NCBI RefSeq assembly: GCF_900184685.1
Contig: NZ_FXXL01000004.1
Coordinates: 62,001 to 126,000 of the forward strand
Length of the DNA stretch: 64,000 bases
Source: Butyricimonas sp. Marseille-P3923
GTDB lineage: Bacteria; Bacteroidota; Bacteroidia; Bacteroidales; Marinifilaceae
Direction: 5' to 3'
Part shown: piece after piece, positions 25,995 through 35,202 of the stretch
How the letters are laid out: the number at the start of each line of letters is the position of its first letter
How positions within the stretch are numbered: position 1 is the first letter of the stretch
Position numbers and translations under genes: made by a program
Notes under the pieces: model-generated
Told to the model about the DNA's origin: nothing
Database searches by the model: none
What the model saw: the letters and a program-made list of their open reading frames with translations, nothing else

Positions 25995-27143
25995 ATGAAG
26001 AAATGGCATAAGATAGTTTTAGCGGTGCTGGTTGTTTTGACAATCGTTTATTTCTGTCTGCCTTATTACGCCCGGCAGGCTTTGATATACTGGTATCCTT
26101 CGATTGATGATTTGTCGATGTTCGAGAAACACACGGTGCAGAAGGCCGATTCGTCATGGACGTGGGCACACGCGAAAGATTATAACACTTACGAGATGAG
26201 TCCGGAGGATGATGCTTACCTGAATGATTTCCGTACGGTATCTTTTCTGGTGATTCAGAATGACAGTATCGTTTACGAGGAATATCGTTCCGGTTGGAAT
26301 GACACGAAGACATCGAACATTTTTTCATCGACGAAGAGTATCGTGGGGTTATTGATCGGGGCGGCTTATGACGAGGGGAAGATCGAGAGTCTGGATGATC
26401 CCGTGTGGAAATATATTCCGGAATTCAAGGTCGGGGAAAAGAAAAATATCACGCTCCGCCATTTGTTGACGATGAGTGGCGGGTTGAACTGGGACGAGGC
26501 TTACGCTTCTTTGTTTTCCGTGACGACGCACGGGTATTACGGGAATGATTTATACGAGTTGGTGACCGGGTTGGACGTGATTGAAGAACCGGGGAAGCAA
26601 TTTTCTTACCGGAGCGGCGATACGCAGATATTGGCGTTTATCGTGGAAAAGGCAACCGGGAAAACAATCAGCGATTACGCGGAGGAGAAGTTGTGGCGAC
26701 CGATGCAGGCGGCACAGGATGCCTATTGGTTGTTGGATAAAAAGGACGGGGATGAGAAGTCATTCTGTTGTTTCCATACCACGGCGAGGGAAGTGGCACG
26801 TTTTGCCCGTCTGATGCTTCATCACGGCAACTGGAACGGGAAGCAATTGATCTCGGAAGAATATATCAATGAAGCCATGAGCCCGGCAAGTTACTTGAAA
26901 GACGAGTGGGGTAAGGATTCGTTGGATTATTACGGTTTCCAGATATGGATTATGAATTATCACGGTCAGCGGAACCCTTATTTCCGGGGAATGCTGGGGC
27001 AGTATATTATCGCTATACCGGAACGGAATGCCATTATTGTCCGTTTGGGACACAAGAAAGATGAAAAACGTATCCGGGAAACTACCCGTGACGTGTATCG
27101 CTACATGGATATCGGGACGAAGATATTGGATGGCAGAAAATAG
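25995..27143 (+). CDS. Serine hydrolase, class C beta-lactamase fold
   Basis: 382 residues from the ATG at 25995; the open frame upstream to 25935 covers repeat-like DNA (GATTTACGATTG) and is not preferred. The N-terminal helix KIVLAVLVVLTIVYFCLPYY anchors or exports it. Catalytic serine motif SxxK is in FSSTKSIVGLL, and the second motif region is GKQFSYRSGDTQILAFIVEK. Fits the beta-lactamase / penicillin-binding-protein-like / esterase group. Substrate is unknown. A role in antibiotic resistance should not be assumed from this fold alone. Confidence 0.9.
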   Translation: MKKWHKIVLAVLVVLTIVYFCLPYYARQALIYWYPSIDDLSMFEKHTVQKADSSWTWAHAKDYNTYEMSPEDDAYLNDFRTVSFLVIQNDSIVYEEYRSGWNDTKTSNIFSSTKSIVGLLIGAAYDEGKIESLDDPVWKYIPEFKVGEKKNITLRHLLTMSGGLNWDEAYASLFSVTTHGYYGNDLYELVTGLDVIEEPGKQFSYRSGDTQILAFIVEKATGKTISDYAEEKLWRPMQAAQDAYWLLDKKDGDEKSFCCFHTTAREVARFARLMLHHGNWNGKQLISEEYINEAMSPASYLKDEWGKDSLDYYGFQIWIMNYHGQRNPYFRGMLGQYIIAIPERNAIIVRLGHKKDEKRIRETTRDVYRYMDIGTKILDGRK

Positions 27144-27165
27144 GGCGACTTTGTCATATATCCTA

Positions 27166-27197
27166 TTTGTAAATTCAATGGATAATGCTTATTTTTG
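27166..27197 (+). promoter_or_regulatory. Promoter of the cassette 2 sigma factor
   Basis: TTTG (27166-27169), 20 nt, TATTTTTG (27190-27197). Full match to the housekeeping consensus, 34 nt before the sigma gene. The regulator therefore seems to be made by the primary sigma factor. Confidence 0.75.
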
Positions 27198-27231
27198 TTT
27201 TACAAATGGGTTATAATAAAGAGTTTTACAG

Positions 27232-27819
27232 ATGCAAGAGAGTGATGACAAGATATGTTTACTATTGCAAAACGGTAAGGAAGAAGGGATCGACTTGCTT
27301 TTTGTGAAATATTACAAAAGTTTAGTGCTTTGGGCTGATACCTTTTTGAATGATATCGTGAAGTCGGAAGATATCGTGCAGGAATTTTTTGTCAAATTAT
27401 GGGAAAGGCATTTGATAGCTGATTTGCGTCCGGATACTTTAAAATATTATCTTTTTACTTCTGTAAAAAATTTAGCTTTGAATGCACTCGAGAAAGTGGA
27501 TCCTTTAAAAAAAGCATATGATGTAAATTTGATTGATACTCCCCAGATTGAATACGATGATTTGACCGAGGAATTGTTATGTCGGGTGGAGAGTGAGATC
27601 GAGAAATTGCCTCCTCGGAGTAGAGATATCGTGAAAGCGATTTATATGGAAGGGTTGCGATACAAGGAGGTAGCGGATAAATTTAATATTTCTGTCGCCA
27701 CGGTTAAAACTTTATTAGTGAATGCATTGAAGAAACTGAGGGCGAATTCGACGGGAGTAGATTCTATTCTTTTACACTTTTTCTTGAAAAAATCAGCGAT
27801 AAGATTCAACCGTTTTTAA
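27232..27819 (+). CDS. ECF sigma-70 factor, FecI-like
   Basis: 195 residues. Region 2 has SLVLWADTFLNDIVKSEDIV and EFFVKLWE. Region 4 has IEKLPPRSRDIVKAIYMEGL, then a helix-turn-helix (YKEVADKFNISVATVKTLL). It should direct RNA polymerase to the susC promoter of this cassette when released by the FecR encoded 42 nt downstream. AT-rich (16 of 60 G+C in bases 27421-27480), unlike the transporter genes it presumably controls. Confidence 0.95.
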   Translation: MQESDDKICLLLQNGKEEGIDLLFVKYYKSLVLWADTFLNDIVKSEDIVQEFFVKLWERHLIADLRPDTLKYYLFTSVKNLALNALEKVDPLKKAYDVNLIDTPQIEYDDLTEELLCRVESEIEKLPPRSRDIVKAIYMEGLRYKEVADKFNISVATVKTLLVNALKKLRANSTGVDSILLHFFLKKSAIRFNRF

Positions 27820-27861
27820 ATTCTTTCTGTATTATAGTTAGAAAAGTAAGATGACTATAAT

Positions 27862-28992
27862 ATGGAAGATATAGAATCAAGGTTAATGGATTTTTTTCTT
27901 GGCGAACTTGATAAAGAAGAAGAGAAAGAAATTTTGCATCAAGTAGAAATTGATGAGGAATTTCGGAAAATATTTATTCAAGTTCGTTCAAAACATTTGG
28001 GTATGCGATGGGGTGCCCGGGGGAAATTAGTGAAAGGCGACGTTCATCGAGTGAAACGGTTGATTAAACGTCGGCGATTGATAAAGGTGGGTATGCGTGT
28101 GGCTGCTGTCTTTGTATTGCTATTAGGTGTGGGTATTCTTTGGATGCTATCCGATTCTAGGGTTGAAGAATTTGCTCAAGAGCATCAGATAACTCCGGGA
28201 AAAAATCAAGCGTACCTTTATCTTTCCAACGGGAAAAGTGTTTTACTTTCTCGGGAAAATCGAGAATTACGTGAAGATAACGGGGTTTCCATTTCGGTGA
28301 GTGCTGAGGGGAAAGTGCACTATAATGTTGAAGAGAAAGACGGGGCGGCTCGTTCTTTGTTCAATCGTTTGGTTGTGCCTAGGGGAGGGGAATTTATGAT
28401 CACGTTGGAAGATGGAACGAAAGTTTGGTTGGATGCGGAAACCGAGTTGCGCTACCCGACTAATTTTGATGCTCAAAACAGGGTAGTCTATTTAAAAGGA
28501 GAGGCTTATTTTGAGGTGGCGAAAATGGAGGGTAAACCTTTTGTCGTGAAAATAGATCAGATGTCGGTCAATGTATTGGGGACTAAATTCAATGTGAATA
28601 ATCGAGAGGCAGGCGTCGTGCAAACCGTGTTGGTTGAAGGAAGTGTTAAACTAAAATCCCCAAGGGGAGAAGTTTTAATGGTACCTAATCAAAAAGCTGA
28701 ATACCATGGTGGTGATGAGTGGGTTGTTGAAGAGGTGGATGTTTCTCCTTATGTAGCGTGGAAAGATGGTAATTTTGTTTTCAATAATGAATCGTTAGAG
28801 CGTATTATGAATAAATTATCCTCGTGGTATGATGTCGATGTTTTTTACGCGAATGAAGAAGTCAAAAATGTGAAATTGACAGGTGATATGATGCGATATA
28901 AAGATATCCAAGAACTATTGTATTTTTTTGAGAAGATATCGGATGTTAAATTTTTAATTAAAAATAGGACTGTAACAGTAAGTTATAAATAA
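27862..28992 (+). CDS. FecR-family anti-sigma factor
   Basis: 376 residues. The N-terminal cytoplasmic domain (LMDFFLGELDKEEEKEIL) binds sigma. One membrane helix follows at about residues 80-97 (VAAVFVLLLGVGILWML). The periplasmic FecR domain has LEDGTKVWLDAETELRYP, GEAYFEVAKMEGKPFVVK and VLGTKFNVNN. The C-terminal DUF4974-type part has FNNESLERIMNKLSSWYDV. It carries the signal from the SusC STN domain to the sigma factor. A stem-loop and then susC follow. AT-rich in most blocks, like the sigma gene. Confidence 0.96.
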   Translation: MEDIESRLMDFFLGELDKEEEKEILHQVEIDEEFRKIFIQVRSKHLGMRWGARGKLVKGDVHRVKRLIKRRRLIKVGMRVAAVFVLLLGVGILWMLSDSRVEEFAQEHQITPGKNQAYLYLSNGKSVLLSRENRELREDNGVSISVSAEGKVHYNVEEKDGAARSLFNRLVVPRGGEFMITLEDGTKVWLDAETELRYPTNFDAQNRVVYLKGEAYFEVAKMEGKPFVVKIDQMSVNVLGTKFNVNNREAGVVQTVLVEGSVKLKSPRGEVLMVPNQKAEYHGGDEWVVEEVDVSPYVAWKDGNFVFNNESLERIMNKLSSWYDVDVFYANEEVKNVKLTGDMMRYKDIQELLYFFEKISDVKFLIKNRTVTVSYK

Positions 28993-28993
28993 A

Positions 28994-29023
28994 ATGATGA
29001 AGATGTGCAACCATCTCCATCAT
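28994..29023 (+). promoter_or_regulatory. Stem-loop between fecR and susC (cassette 2)
   Basis: ATGATG-A-AGATG (28994-29005) pairs with CATCT-C-CATCAT (29012-29023) with one A-C mismatch and the loop TGCAAC. It begins right after the fecR stop and ends 71 nt before the susC ATG. No T-tract. Same position as the hairpins at 752-779 and 43301-43332, different sequence. Confidence 0.6.
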
Positions 29024-29094
29024 CTGACTAAAATCATGAACAAGTACATTGGGAAGCGTCCTTGTTCAATCGTTTAATTATTAATTACAAATCT

Positions 29095-32000
29095 ATGAAA
29101 TGTAAATTGATTTTTGCCTTATTGAGGCGAAAAAAAACAAGAATGTTCAGAATTATGAAATTATTTTCGGTTTTTATGTTTGTATTTGTCTTTGGGACAG
29201 CTGCTAGCAGTTTTTCTCAACAACAAATTGTAACGTTGAATATGCATCAATGTGATGTAGGTACATTGTTGAAGGAAATTCGTAAACAAACGGGTTTGCG
29301 ATTCGTGTTTAACGAGGAACATATTATGAAAGTGGACCGTTTTGATGTAGTTGTAAAAAATAAAACGGTAAAAGAAGTTTTGGATAATGTATTTGCAAAA
29401 AGTGATTTGAAATGGTATTTTGAAAATGATGTCATTTTTATTGTTCATCAAACTTCCCCGAAAGTGGCACAAGATTCTATTTTATCGGTAAAAGGTATAG
29501 TGAAAGATGAAAAAGGGGAGGTTCTGCCGGGGGTTACTATTTTGGTTAAAGGTACGACGCTGGGTGTAGCGACAGACGTGAACGGAAAGTTTACCCTGCA
29601 TATGCCACAAAGAGATTCGGTTGTTTTACTGGTATCATTTATCGGGTATCAAACGGAAACAGTTTATGTGGGAAAAAACAATAAGGAATTGGATATTCAA
29701 TTAAAACTTGATGTGACCGAGATTGCGGAAGTAGTGATCACGGGTTACGGGAAAGTAGATAAGCGATTGTCCGCCAGTGCGACCACGTCGATAAAGATGG
29801 ATGATATCCGCATCCCGAACGTGGCTTCGGTGGATGCCATGTTGCAGGGACGGGTACCGGGATTGATGGTGATGACAAGTTCCGGTAGTCCGAACGCAAC
29901 CCCTCGAATGAGAATCCGCGGTTCTTCCACGATTCATGGTAACGCGGCTCCGGTATGGGTTGTGGACGGGATAATTCAGGAAGACCCGGTGGACTTATCA
30001 AATGACGAGATTAATAACGTGATTGCCGGTACGGATGCCACGTTGCGGGGACAATTGAATGATAACGCCAGTTTCAGTTTGTTGGGTAACGCTATTTCCG
30101 GGTTAAATCCGAGTGATATTGAAACCATTACCTTTCTGAAAGATGCGTCAGCCACGGCAATCTACGGAACCCGTGCGGCTAATGGTGTGATAGTGGTTAC
30201 GACTAAGAAAGGTCAAGTCGGTAAACCTTCTGTCAATTTTTCTTCTTCTTTCGGGTTCACGGCTCGTCCGAGATACGAGGATTATCATTTGATGAATTCA
30301 AAAGAACGTGTTGGGGTGTCGAGAGAGGTGGCAGAGAGCGGTTATCTGTATTCGATAATGCCATTTTCTACCGGTTACGAGGGAGCTTTGTTTGATTACT
30401 ATGACGGAAAGATAAATAAAAATGAATTTGATGCACGTGTGGCCTCTTTGGAAACGATGAACACGGATTGGTTTAAAATCCTGTTCCGGAACGCTTTCAA
30501 TCAGGACTACGCTTTGAGCGTATCCGGCGGAACGGAAAACACCCGCTATTATCTTTCCGTGGGATTTAATGACAGCAAGGGAAGTACCAAGGGCGATAAT
30601 TTACGGCGGTATAACGTGAACATGAACGTGAACACGAAAATCGGTCGTTTCGTGGATGTCGAGGGTAAGTTAAGTTTTTCAGACCGGAAATCCGACGGTT
30701 TCTACATGGTAAATCCTTTGGATTACGCGTTGAAAGCGTCACGGGCTATCGGGAAGGATGAATTTTACACGACTCGGTTGACGACGGTTGCGGGTTTATC
30801 ATCTAATTATCCGTTGACATATAATATCTTGAACGAGCTTAAGCATACAGGCAATGAGGCAAAGGTTCGCCAGACAAACGCCAGCGTGGGTGTTAATGCC
30901 AAGATTTTACCCGAGTTGACACTGAATACGCTTTTCGGGGTGACTTATGCCAACACGTTGAACCAGAAGTGGGCGGGCGAGCGTTCATTTTATATTGCCG
31001 AAATCCGGGGATATGATTACGGGAGTGTGGCACCGAATAGCGCGGAGGAGAAAGCTTCCCGTTTGCCTAAAGGGGGAATTTTGATTTACGAGAATAAGAA
31101 TAACACGACATTCACGGCTCGTGCGTCCATGAATTATAATAAGGTATTTGCAGAGAATCACGTGGTGAATGCCATGCTGGGGTACGAGATTCGTTCCATC
31201 AAGTACGACGGTTTCAACACGACGGAATGGGGGTATTTCCCGGATAGGGGACTGGGTATCAGCTACGAGTACGACACGGGAACTTCCGGAAGCACATCCC
31301 TGAATGGTAATTCCTCGTTGGATAAACATACCGCGAAACTAACCAATACGATATCCAACACGGTTTCGGGATACGCTACCTTGGTATATGCTTTTAAAAA
31401 CCGTTACGTGTTGAATGCTAATATTCGTATGGATGCTTCCAATCGTTTCGGGCAATACACGAACAACAAGGCTCTGCCCGTGTGGAGTGTGGCAGGACGT
31501 TGGAGTGTGTCGGAGGAACCTTGGTTCCGCCGTTTGGGTGAACAGGCTGAATTGAGTTTGCGTGCTTCTTACGGTCGGCAGGGAAACGTTCCTACATCCG
31601 TGGGACCGAACTTGGTGGTGAAATACCCGCAAACGGTAATTAATCGCTGGTCGGGAGAGTACGTGTTGAATATTAGTCGTTTGCCTTACCCGAATTTGCG
31701 TTGGGAAAAGACGACCACGATTAATCTCGGGTTGGATTTTTCATTCTTGAAAGGACGTATCAGCGGTACGATGGATTACTACTACAAGAAAGGAAACGAT
31801 ATTATCTTTAGTCTGGATGTACCTGCCGAGTTCGGTGTTGCCAAAACTTACAAAAACGGGGCGGACATAAAGAATACCGGTTTCGAGTTGGCTTTGACCT
31901 TCGTGCCCGTGCGGACAAAGGATTTCACGTGGACGATATCTCCGATTTATTCGAAGAATAGCAACAACGTGGAGAATACCGGGAAGAGCGAGTACACGTA

Positions 32001-32730
32001 CACGGATTACTTGGTAGGAAACGCTTTCGAGAGCGGTAAACCGGTGAATGCTATTTATTCATGGAAATTCACGGGATTGGACCCGCAATACGGTTACGCG
32101 ACCTTCGCGCATACTTCACGAGTACAAGGTGACGTGGAAAAAATGGATGACCCGAAACAATACTTGGTTTATTCCGGTCAGAAAGACCCGAAAATCAGTG
32201 GAGGTTTCACCACCAGTCTGCGTTACAAGAATTTGACCTTGAATGCTAATTTCGCTTATAGTTTCGGGAACGTGAAGCGTTTGAACTTCTTGTACGAGGG
32301 CAAGTTTATGATGCCGTCGCCGCAAGATAATTTGCATTCCGATTTGTTGAAGCGCTGGAAGAAACCGGGTGACGAGGCAAAGACCAATATCCCGGGATTC
32401 GTGCTTGACGGAACGAGCGAGTATAATTTGTATGTACCTATCCCGTCAACCGTGACGTTGAACTCTTATGATATGTACAATTACTCGGATATTCGGGTGG
32501 TAAAAGGAGATTTCCTGAGATGCCGTAATTTGTCGGTATCTTACGTGGTGCCACCGAAATTTGTACAGAACTTGGGATTATCCACGGCGTCCTGCACGTT
32601 TAACGTGACAAACCCGTTGACGATTTGCAGTAGCAAATTCCGTGGGCAGGATCCGGAACAGGAAGGAACGGGAGGCACGGCTTTGCCGATAATCAAGACC
32701 TACACGTTTTCTTTAAACATCAGTTTTTAA
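29095..32730 (+). CDS. SusC/RagA TonB-dependent transporter with STN signalling domain
   Basis: 1211 residues from the ATG at 29095; the TTG at 29062 is less likely. Signal peptide around FSVFMFVFVFGTAASS, STN domain (VTLNMHQCDVGTLLKEIRKQ), carboxypeptidase-regulatory-like domain (GIVKDEKGEVLPGVTILVKG), plug (VVITGYGKVDKRLSASATTS, RIRGSSTIHGNAAPVWVVDG) and barrel ending in a terminal Phe. Paralogue of the transporter at 828-4415. Base composition changes near 29700-29760: 14 of 60 G+C in 29341-29400 (STN) against 32 of 60 in 29761-29820 (plug). The break falls at the border between signalling and transport domains. Cargo unknown. Confidence 0.96.
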   Translation: MKCKLIFALLRRKKTRMFRIMKLFSVFMFVFVFGTAASSFSQQQIVTLNMHQCDVGTLLKEIRKQTGLRFVFNEEHIMKVDRFDVVVKNKTVKEVLDNVFAKSDLKWYFENDVIFIVHQTSPKVAQDSILSVKGIVKDEKGEVLPGVTILVKGTTLGVATDVNGKFTLHMPQRDSVVLLVSFIGYQTETVYVGKNNKELDIQLKLDVTEIAEVVITGYGKVDKRLSASATTSIKMDDIRIPNVASVDAMLQGRVPGLMVMTSSGSPNATPRMRIRGSSTIHGNAAPVWVVDGIIQEDPVDLSNDEINNVIAGTDATLRGQLNDNASFSLLGNAISGLNPSDIETITFLKDASATAIYGTRAANGVIVVTTKKGQVGKPSVNFSSSFGFTARPRYEDYHLMNSKERVGVSREVAESGYLYSIMPFSTGYEGALFDYYDGKINKNEFDARVASLETMNTDWFKILFRNAFNQDYALSVSGGTENTRYYLSVGFNDSKGSTKGDNLRRYNVNMNVNTKIGRFVDVEGKLSFSDRKSDGFYMVNPLDYALKASRAIGKDEFYTTRLTTVAGLSSNYPLTYNILNELKHTGNEAKVRQTNASVGVNAKILPELTLNTLFGVTYANTLNQKWAGERSFYIAEIRGYDYGSVAPNSAEEKASRLPKGGILIYENKNNTTFTARASMNYNKVFAENHVVNAMLGYEIRSIKYDGFNTTEWGYFPDRGLGISYEYDTGTSGSTSLNGNSSLDKHTAKLTNTISNTVSGYATLVYAFKNRYVLNANIRMDASNRFGQYTNNKALPVWSVAGRWSVSEEPWFRRLGEQAELSLRASYGRQGNVPTSVGPNLVVKYPQTVINRWSGEYVLNISRLPYPNLRWEKTTTINLGLDFSFLKGRISGTMDYYYKKGNDIIFSLDVPAEFGVAKTYKNGADIKNTGFELALTFVPVRTKDFTWTISPIYSKNSNNVENTGKSEYTYTDYLVGNAFESGKPVNAIYSWKFTGLDPQYGYATFAHTSRVQGDVEKMDDPKQYLVYSGQKDPKISGGFTTSLRYKNLTLNANFAYSFGNVKRLNFLYEGKFMMPSPQDNLHSDLLKRWKKPGDEAKTNIPGFVLDGTSEYNLYVPIPSTVTLNSYDMYNYSDIRVVKGDFLRCRNLSVSYVVPPKFVQNLGLSTASCTFNVTNPLTICSSKFRGQDPEQEGTGGTALPIIKTYTFSLNISF

Positions 32731-32751
32731 TCTTTCAAAACGAGTGTAACT

Positions 32752-34203
32752 ATGATTTCTAAATTGAATATAATCTTATTGACCGTGCTCGTTTTAGCGA
32801 GTGTATCTTGCGGAGATTTTTTGAAAGAAGTTTCGCAGGATGAGTTTGAACCCTCGACAACAACTGCTTACACGGAGTTGTTAAACGGGGAAGGATACAG
32901 TTATAGTACGCTGGATGCCTTGACTTGGTACATGGATGACGATGTAGACGGGTGTACATCTTATACTCCGACTAAAGAACAGATGGCCTATAAAGATGTT
33001 TTCACGTGGCAATATGATATGGACCAGTCTTTAAAAGAGGCACATTCTCAAGATCAAAGTACGTATGAAAATTTTTATGCCAAAATTATGGCTTGCAACG
33101 TGGTGATTGATAATGTAGAAAACTCTTTAGGGACAGAATCCGAAATCGCGAATGTTTTGGGTGAAGCTTTGACTTTGCGGGCGTATTATTATTTCCATCT
33201 GGTAAATATTTTCGCTACCCCGTACAATGATGCACGCTCAACTCCCGACCGGAGATTAGGAGTTCCGTTGGTTATAAAATCCGAGATATTGGATGAAGGC
33301 TACGCCCGTAACACGGTGGCGGAAGTGTACAAACAGATCACGGGAGATATCGAGCGGGCGATTGTTTTGTTGGAAAAAGACAAAGTGAATAACGGACGTT
33401 TCCGGGTGAACTATGTGGCAGCTCACTTGATTGCTTCTCGGATTTATCTTTACATGGAAGAATGGGATCAAGTGATTGACCATGCCACGAAGGCTATGGC
33501 GGGAGCACCGAAATTGGTGTATTTACCGGATTACGTGTATAATGTTCCTGCCCGTCCGGAAAATTCAAAGAATCCGGTCGTTTCATCCGATTTCCCGGAA
33601 ACGATATTCGTTTACGGGGCTATGCCCGGAAGTATGAGGTTTGCCGGAACTCCCGTTTGTCTGTCGGATGATGTTGTCAATAGTTACACGGATAATGGAG
33701 ATAGCCGGAATGGAAAATATTTCAAGAAAACGGAAAGTTATCTTATTTATCCTTACATGGAGTTGAAACACGGAATTGCGGAGCGGGGTTATGTATGGCG
33801 TACAGCCGAGTTGTACTTGAACCGGGCAGAAGCGTATATGCAGAAATACAAGGCAGGAGAATCGTCCGCGGGACAGTTGGCTGTGGACGATTTGAATGAA
33901 TTGCGGAGTAATCGGATTACGAATTACTCGGATTATCAATTGAGTACGGCAGAGGATTTGGAGAAACTTTGCAAATTGGAACGTCGTCGGGAATTGATAT
34001 TCGAGGGACACCGTTGGTTTGATTTACGTCGTTACGGGATGCCGCAGATTCAGCACAAATGGATTGCCGACGAGGGGAAAACGACCACGTACACGTTGAG
34101 CGAGAAAGATCCGAGTTACACGGTGCCTATACCTCAAGCCGTGTTGGATAGGAACAAGAATTTGGTTCAGAATGAATTGGCTCCGGATAGACAAGGTTAT
34201 TAA
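32752..34203 (+). CDS. SusD/RagB-family surface lipoprotein
   Basis: 483 residues, lipoprotein with Cys20 (VLASVSCGDFLKE). The start is 21 nt after susC. The family signature RRRELIFEGHRWFDLRRYGM is near residue 410, and the end reads SYTVPIPQAVLDRN. Paralogous to 4425-5915. Acts as the lid and surface binding protein for the partner transporter. Confidence 0.95.
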   Translation: MISKLNIILLTVLVLASVSCGDFLKEVSQDEFEPSTTTAYTELLNGEGYSYSTLDALTWYMDDDVDGCTSYTPTKEQMAYKDVFTWQYDMDQSLKEAHSQDQSTYENFYAKIMACNVVIDNVENSLGTESEIANVLGEALTLRAYYYFHLVNIFATPYNDARSTPDRRLGVPLVIKSEILDEGYARNTVAEVYKQITGDIERAIVLLEKDKVNNGRFRVNYVAAHLIASRIYLYMEEWDQVIDHATKAMAGAPKLVYLPDYVYNVPARPENSKNPVVSSDFPETIFVYGAMPGSMRFAGTPVCLSDDVVNSYTDNGDSRNGKYFKKTESYLIYPYMELKHGIAERGYVWRTAELYLNRAEAYMQKYKAGESSAGQLAVDDLNELRSNRITNYSDYQLSTAEDLEKLCKLERRRELIFEGHRWFDLRRYGMPQIQHKWIADEGKTTTYTLSEKDPSYTVPIPQAVLDRNKNLVQNELAPDRQGY

Positions 34204-34222
34204 TTGATAAAACATAAAAGAG

Positions 34223-35140
34223 ATGAAAAATATATTGTTTCTGTTATTGTTGATGGCGGGCGTTATTGTGGCTTGTGATGAGGATAAGCTGACTCCGTCC
34301 GCTCCTCAGGAATTTTACGAGTTTCCACAAGGAGATTCCGATTATGATAGGGAATTTGTGGCTTTCTACGAGAAATACAACACCCAATTCTTGTATAAAT
34401 ACAAGGAAAGTGACTTCCGTTGGAACGTGACGAGTTACATTCCTTTTTATTCAGTTCCCGCGGATGAGGCATACGTGGAGAAAGCTTACCGTTTTATCAA
34501 AGATCGGTGCCTGAATCCGTGGGGTGAGAATTTTTACAAAAATATTTTACCGATGCGAATATTATTGGCATCGCGGATTTATAGCGTGGAGCAAAAATAT
34601 GGTTCTGTTTGGGATGAAGGAACGCAACAGTGGGAGTATAAAAGCTATAATGATACGACTAATCATGCTTCCGCTTACGGTCTGAATCATATTGCGTTTG
34701 GTTACACGAGCGAGAAGTTGGATGAGTTGACTCCCGAGGAACAATTGAACACGGTGGGAGAGTTGAACAAGTCTTTGATCGGTTATGCTGCTTCCCGGAA
34801 TAAAATTGAAATACCGGCAGAGTTTGTAGAATGGTACGATAAATACAGAAACAATGTTTGGGATGGAGGTGAGTACGGTTGTGGTTTCCTTGAATACTAC
34901 AAGGATATGGATGCCGCCTATGACTTCGGACTTTACGTGAAATACTTGACCACGATGAGCGAGGAGGCTTTTAAGGCATGGGCGTTATCGGATGAGGTAG
35001 ACTCGAGTCAAGATTGGGATCAGGCGTCCGGCACGTACAAGCGTACCCATGCGATTAAAAACAAGTATGAGATTGTGTTGCAATATTTTAAAACTCAGTT
35101 TAATATAAATCTTCACGCGATAGGAAATCAAGCTAATTAA
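34223..35140 (+). CDS. Metallopeptidase-like lipoprotein lacking the HExxH motif
   Basis: 305 residues, lipoprotein with Cys18 (AGVIVACDED). Equivalent in place and length to 5927-6850. Family-like segments are FVAFYEKYNTQFLYKYKESD, YGLNHIAFGYTSEKLDELTP, CGFLEYYKDMDAAYDFGLY and a terminal helix NKYEIVLQYFKTQFNIN. In active relatives the helix after ELTP-type residues contains HExxH. Here it reads LNTVGELNKSLIGYAASRN. The loss in both cassette copies suggests a binding function that no longer needs zinc, if the family call is right. Confidence 0.6.
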   Translation: MKNILFLLLLMAGVIVACDEDKLTPSAPQEFYEFPQGDSDYDREFVAFYEKYNTQFLYKYKESDFRWNVTSYIPFYSVPADEAYVEKAYRFIKDRCLNPWGENFYKNILPMRILLASRIYSVEQKYGSVWDEGTQQWEYKSYNDTTNHASAYGLNHIAFGYTSEKLDELTPEEQLNTVGELNKSLIGYAASRNKIEIPAEFVEWYDKYRNNVWDGGEYGCGFLEYYKDMDAAYDFGLYVKYLTTMSEEAFKAWALSDEVDSSQDWDQASGTYKRTHAIKNKYEIVLQYFKTQFNINLHAIGNQAN

Positions 35141-35143
35141 ATA

Positions 35144-35180
35144 ATTCTGTGATTGATTATCGATTAATCAATCACAGAAT
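35144..35180 (+). promoter_or_regulatory. Perfect 15-bp stem-loop inside the cassette 2 operon
   Basis: ATTCTGTGATTGATT (35144-35158) pairs perfectly with AATCAATCACAGAAT (35166-35180) around a 7-nt loop. It lies between the metallopeptidase-like gene and the large TlpA gene. The following sequence (AGATAAAATATAG) has no T-tract. It may set relative mRNA levels by processing or partial termination. Cassette 1 has only 25 nt here and no stem. Confidence 0.6.
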
Positions 35181-35202
35181 AGATAAAATATAGATAATCA
35201 CT

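Noticed and set aside
25995-27143. Calling the serine hydrolase an antibiotic-resistance beta-lactamase
   Set aside because: Only the general fold motifs are visible. Esterases and peptidases share them, and no resistance context is present.
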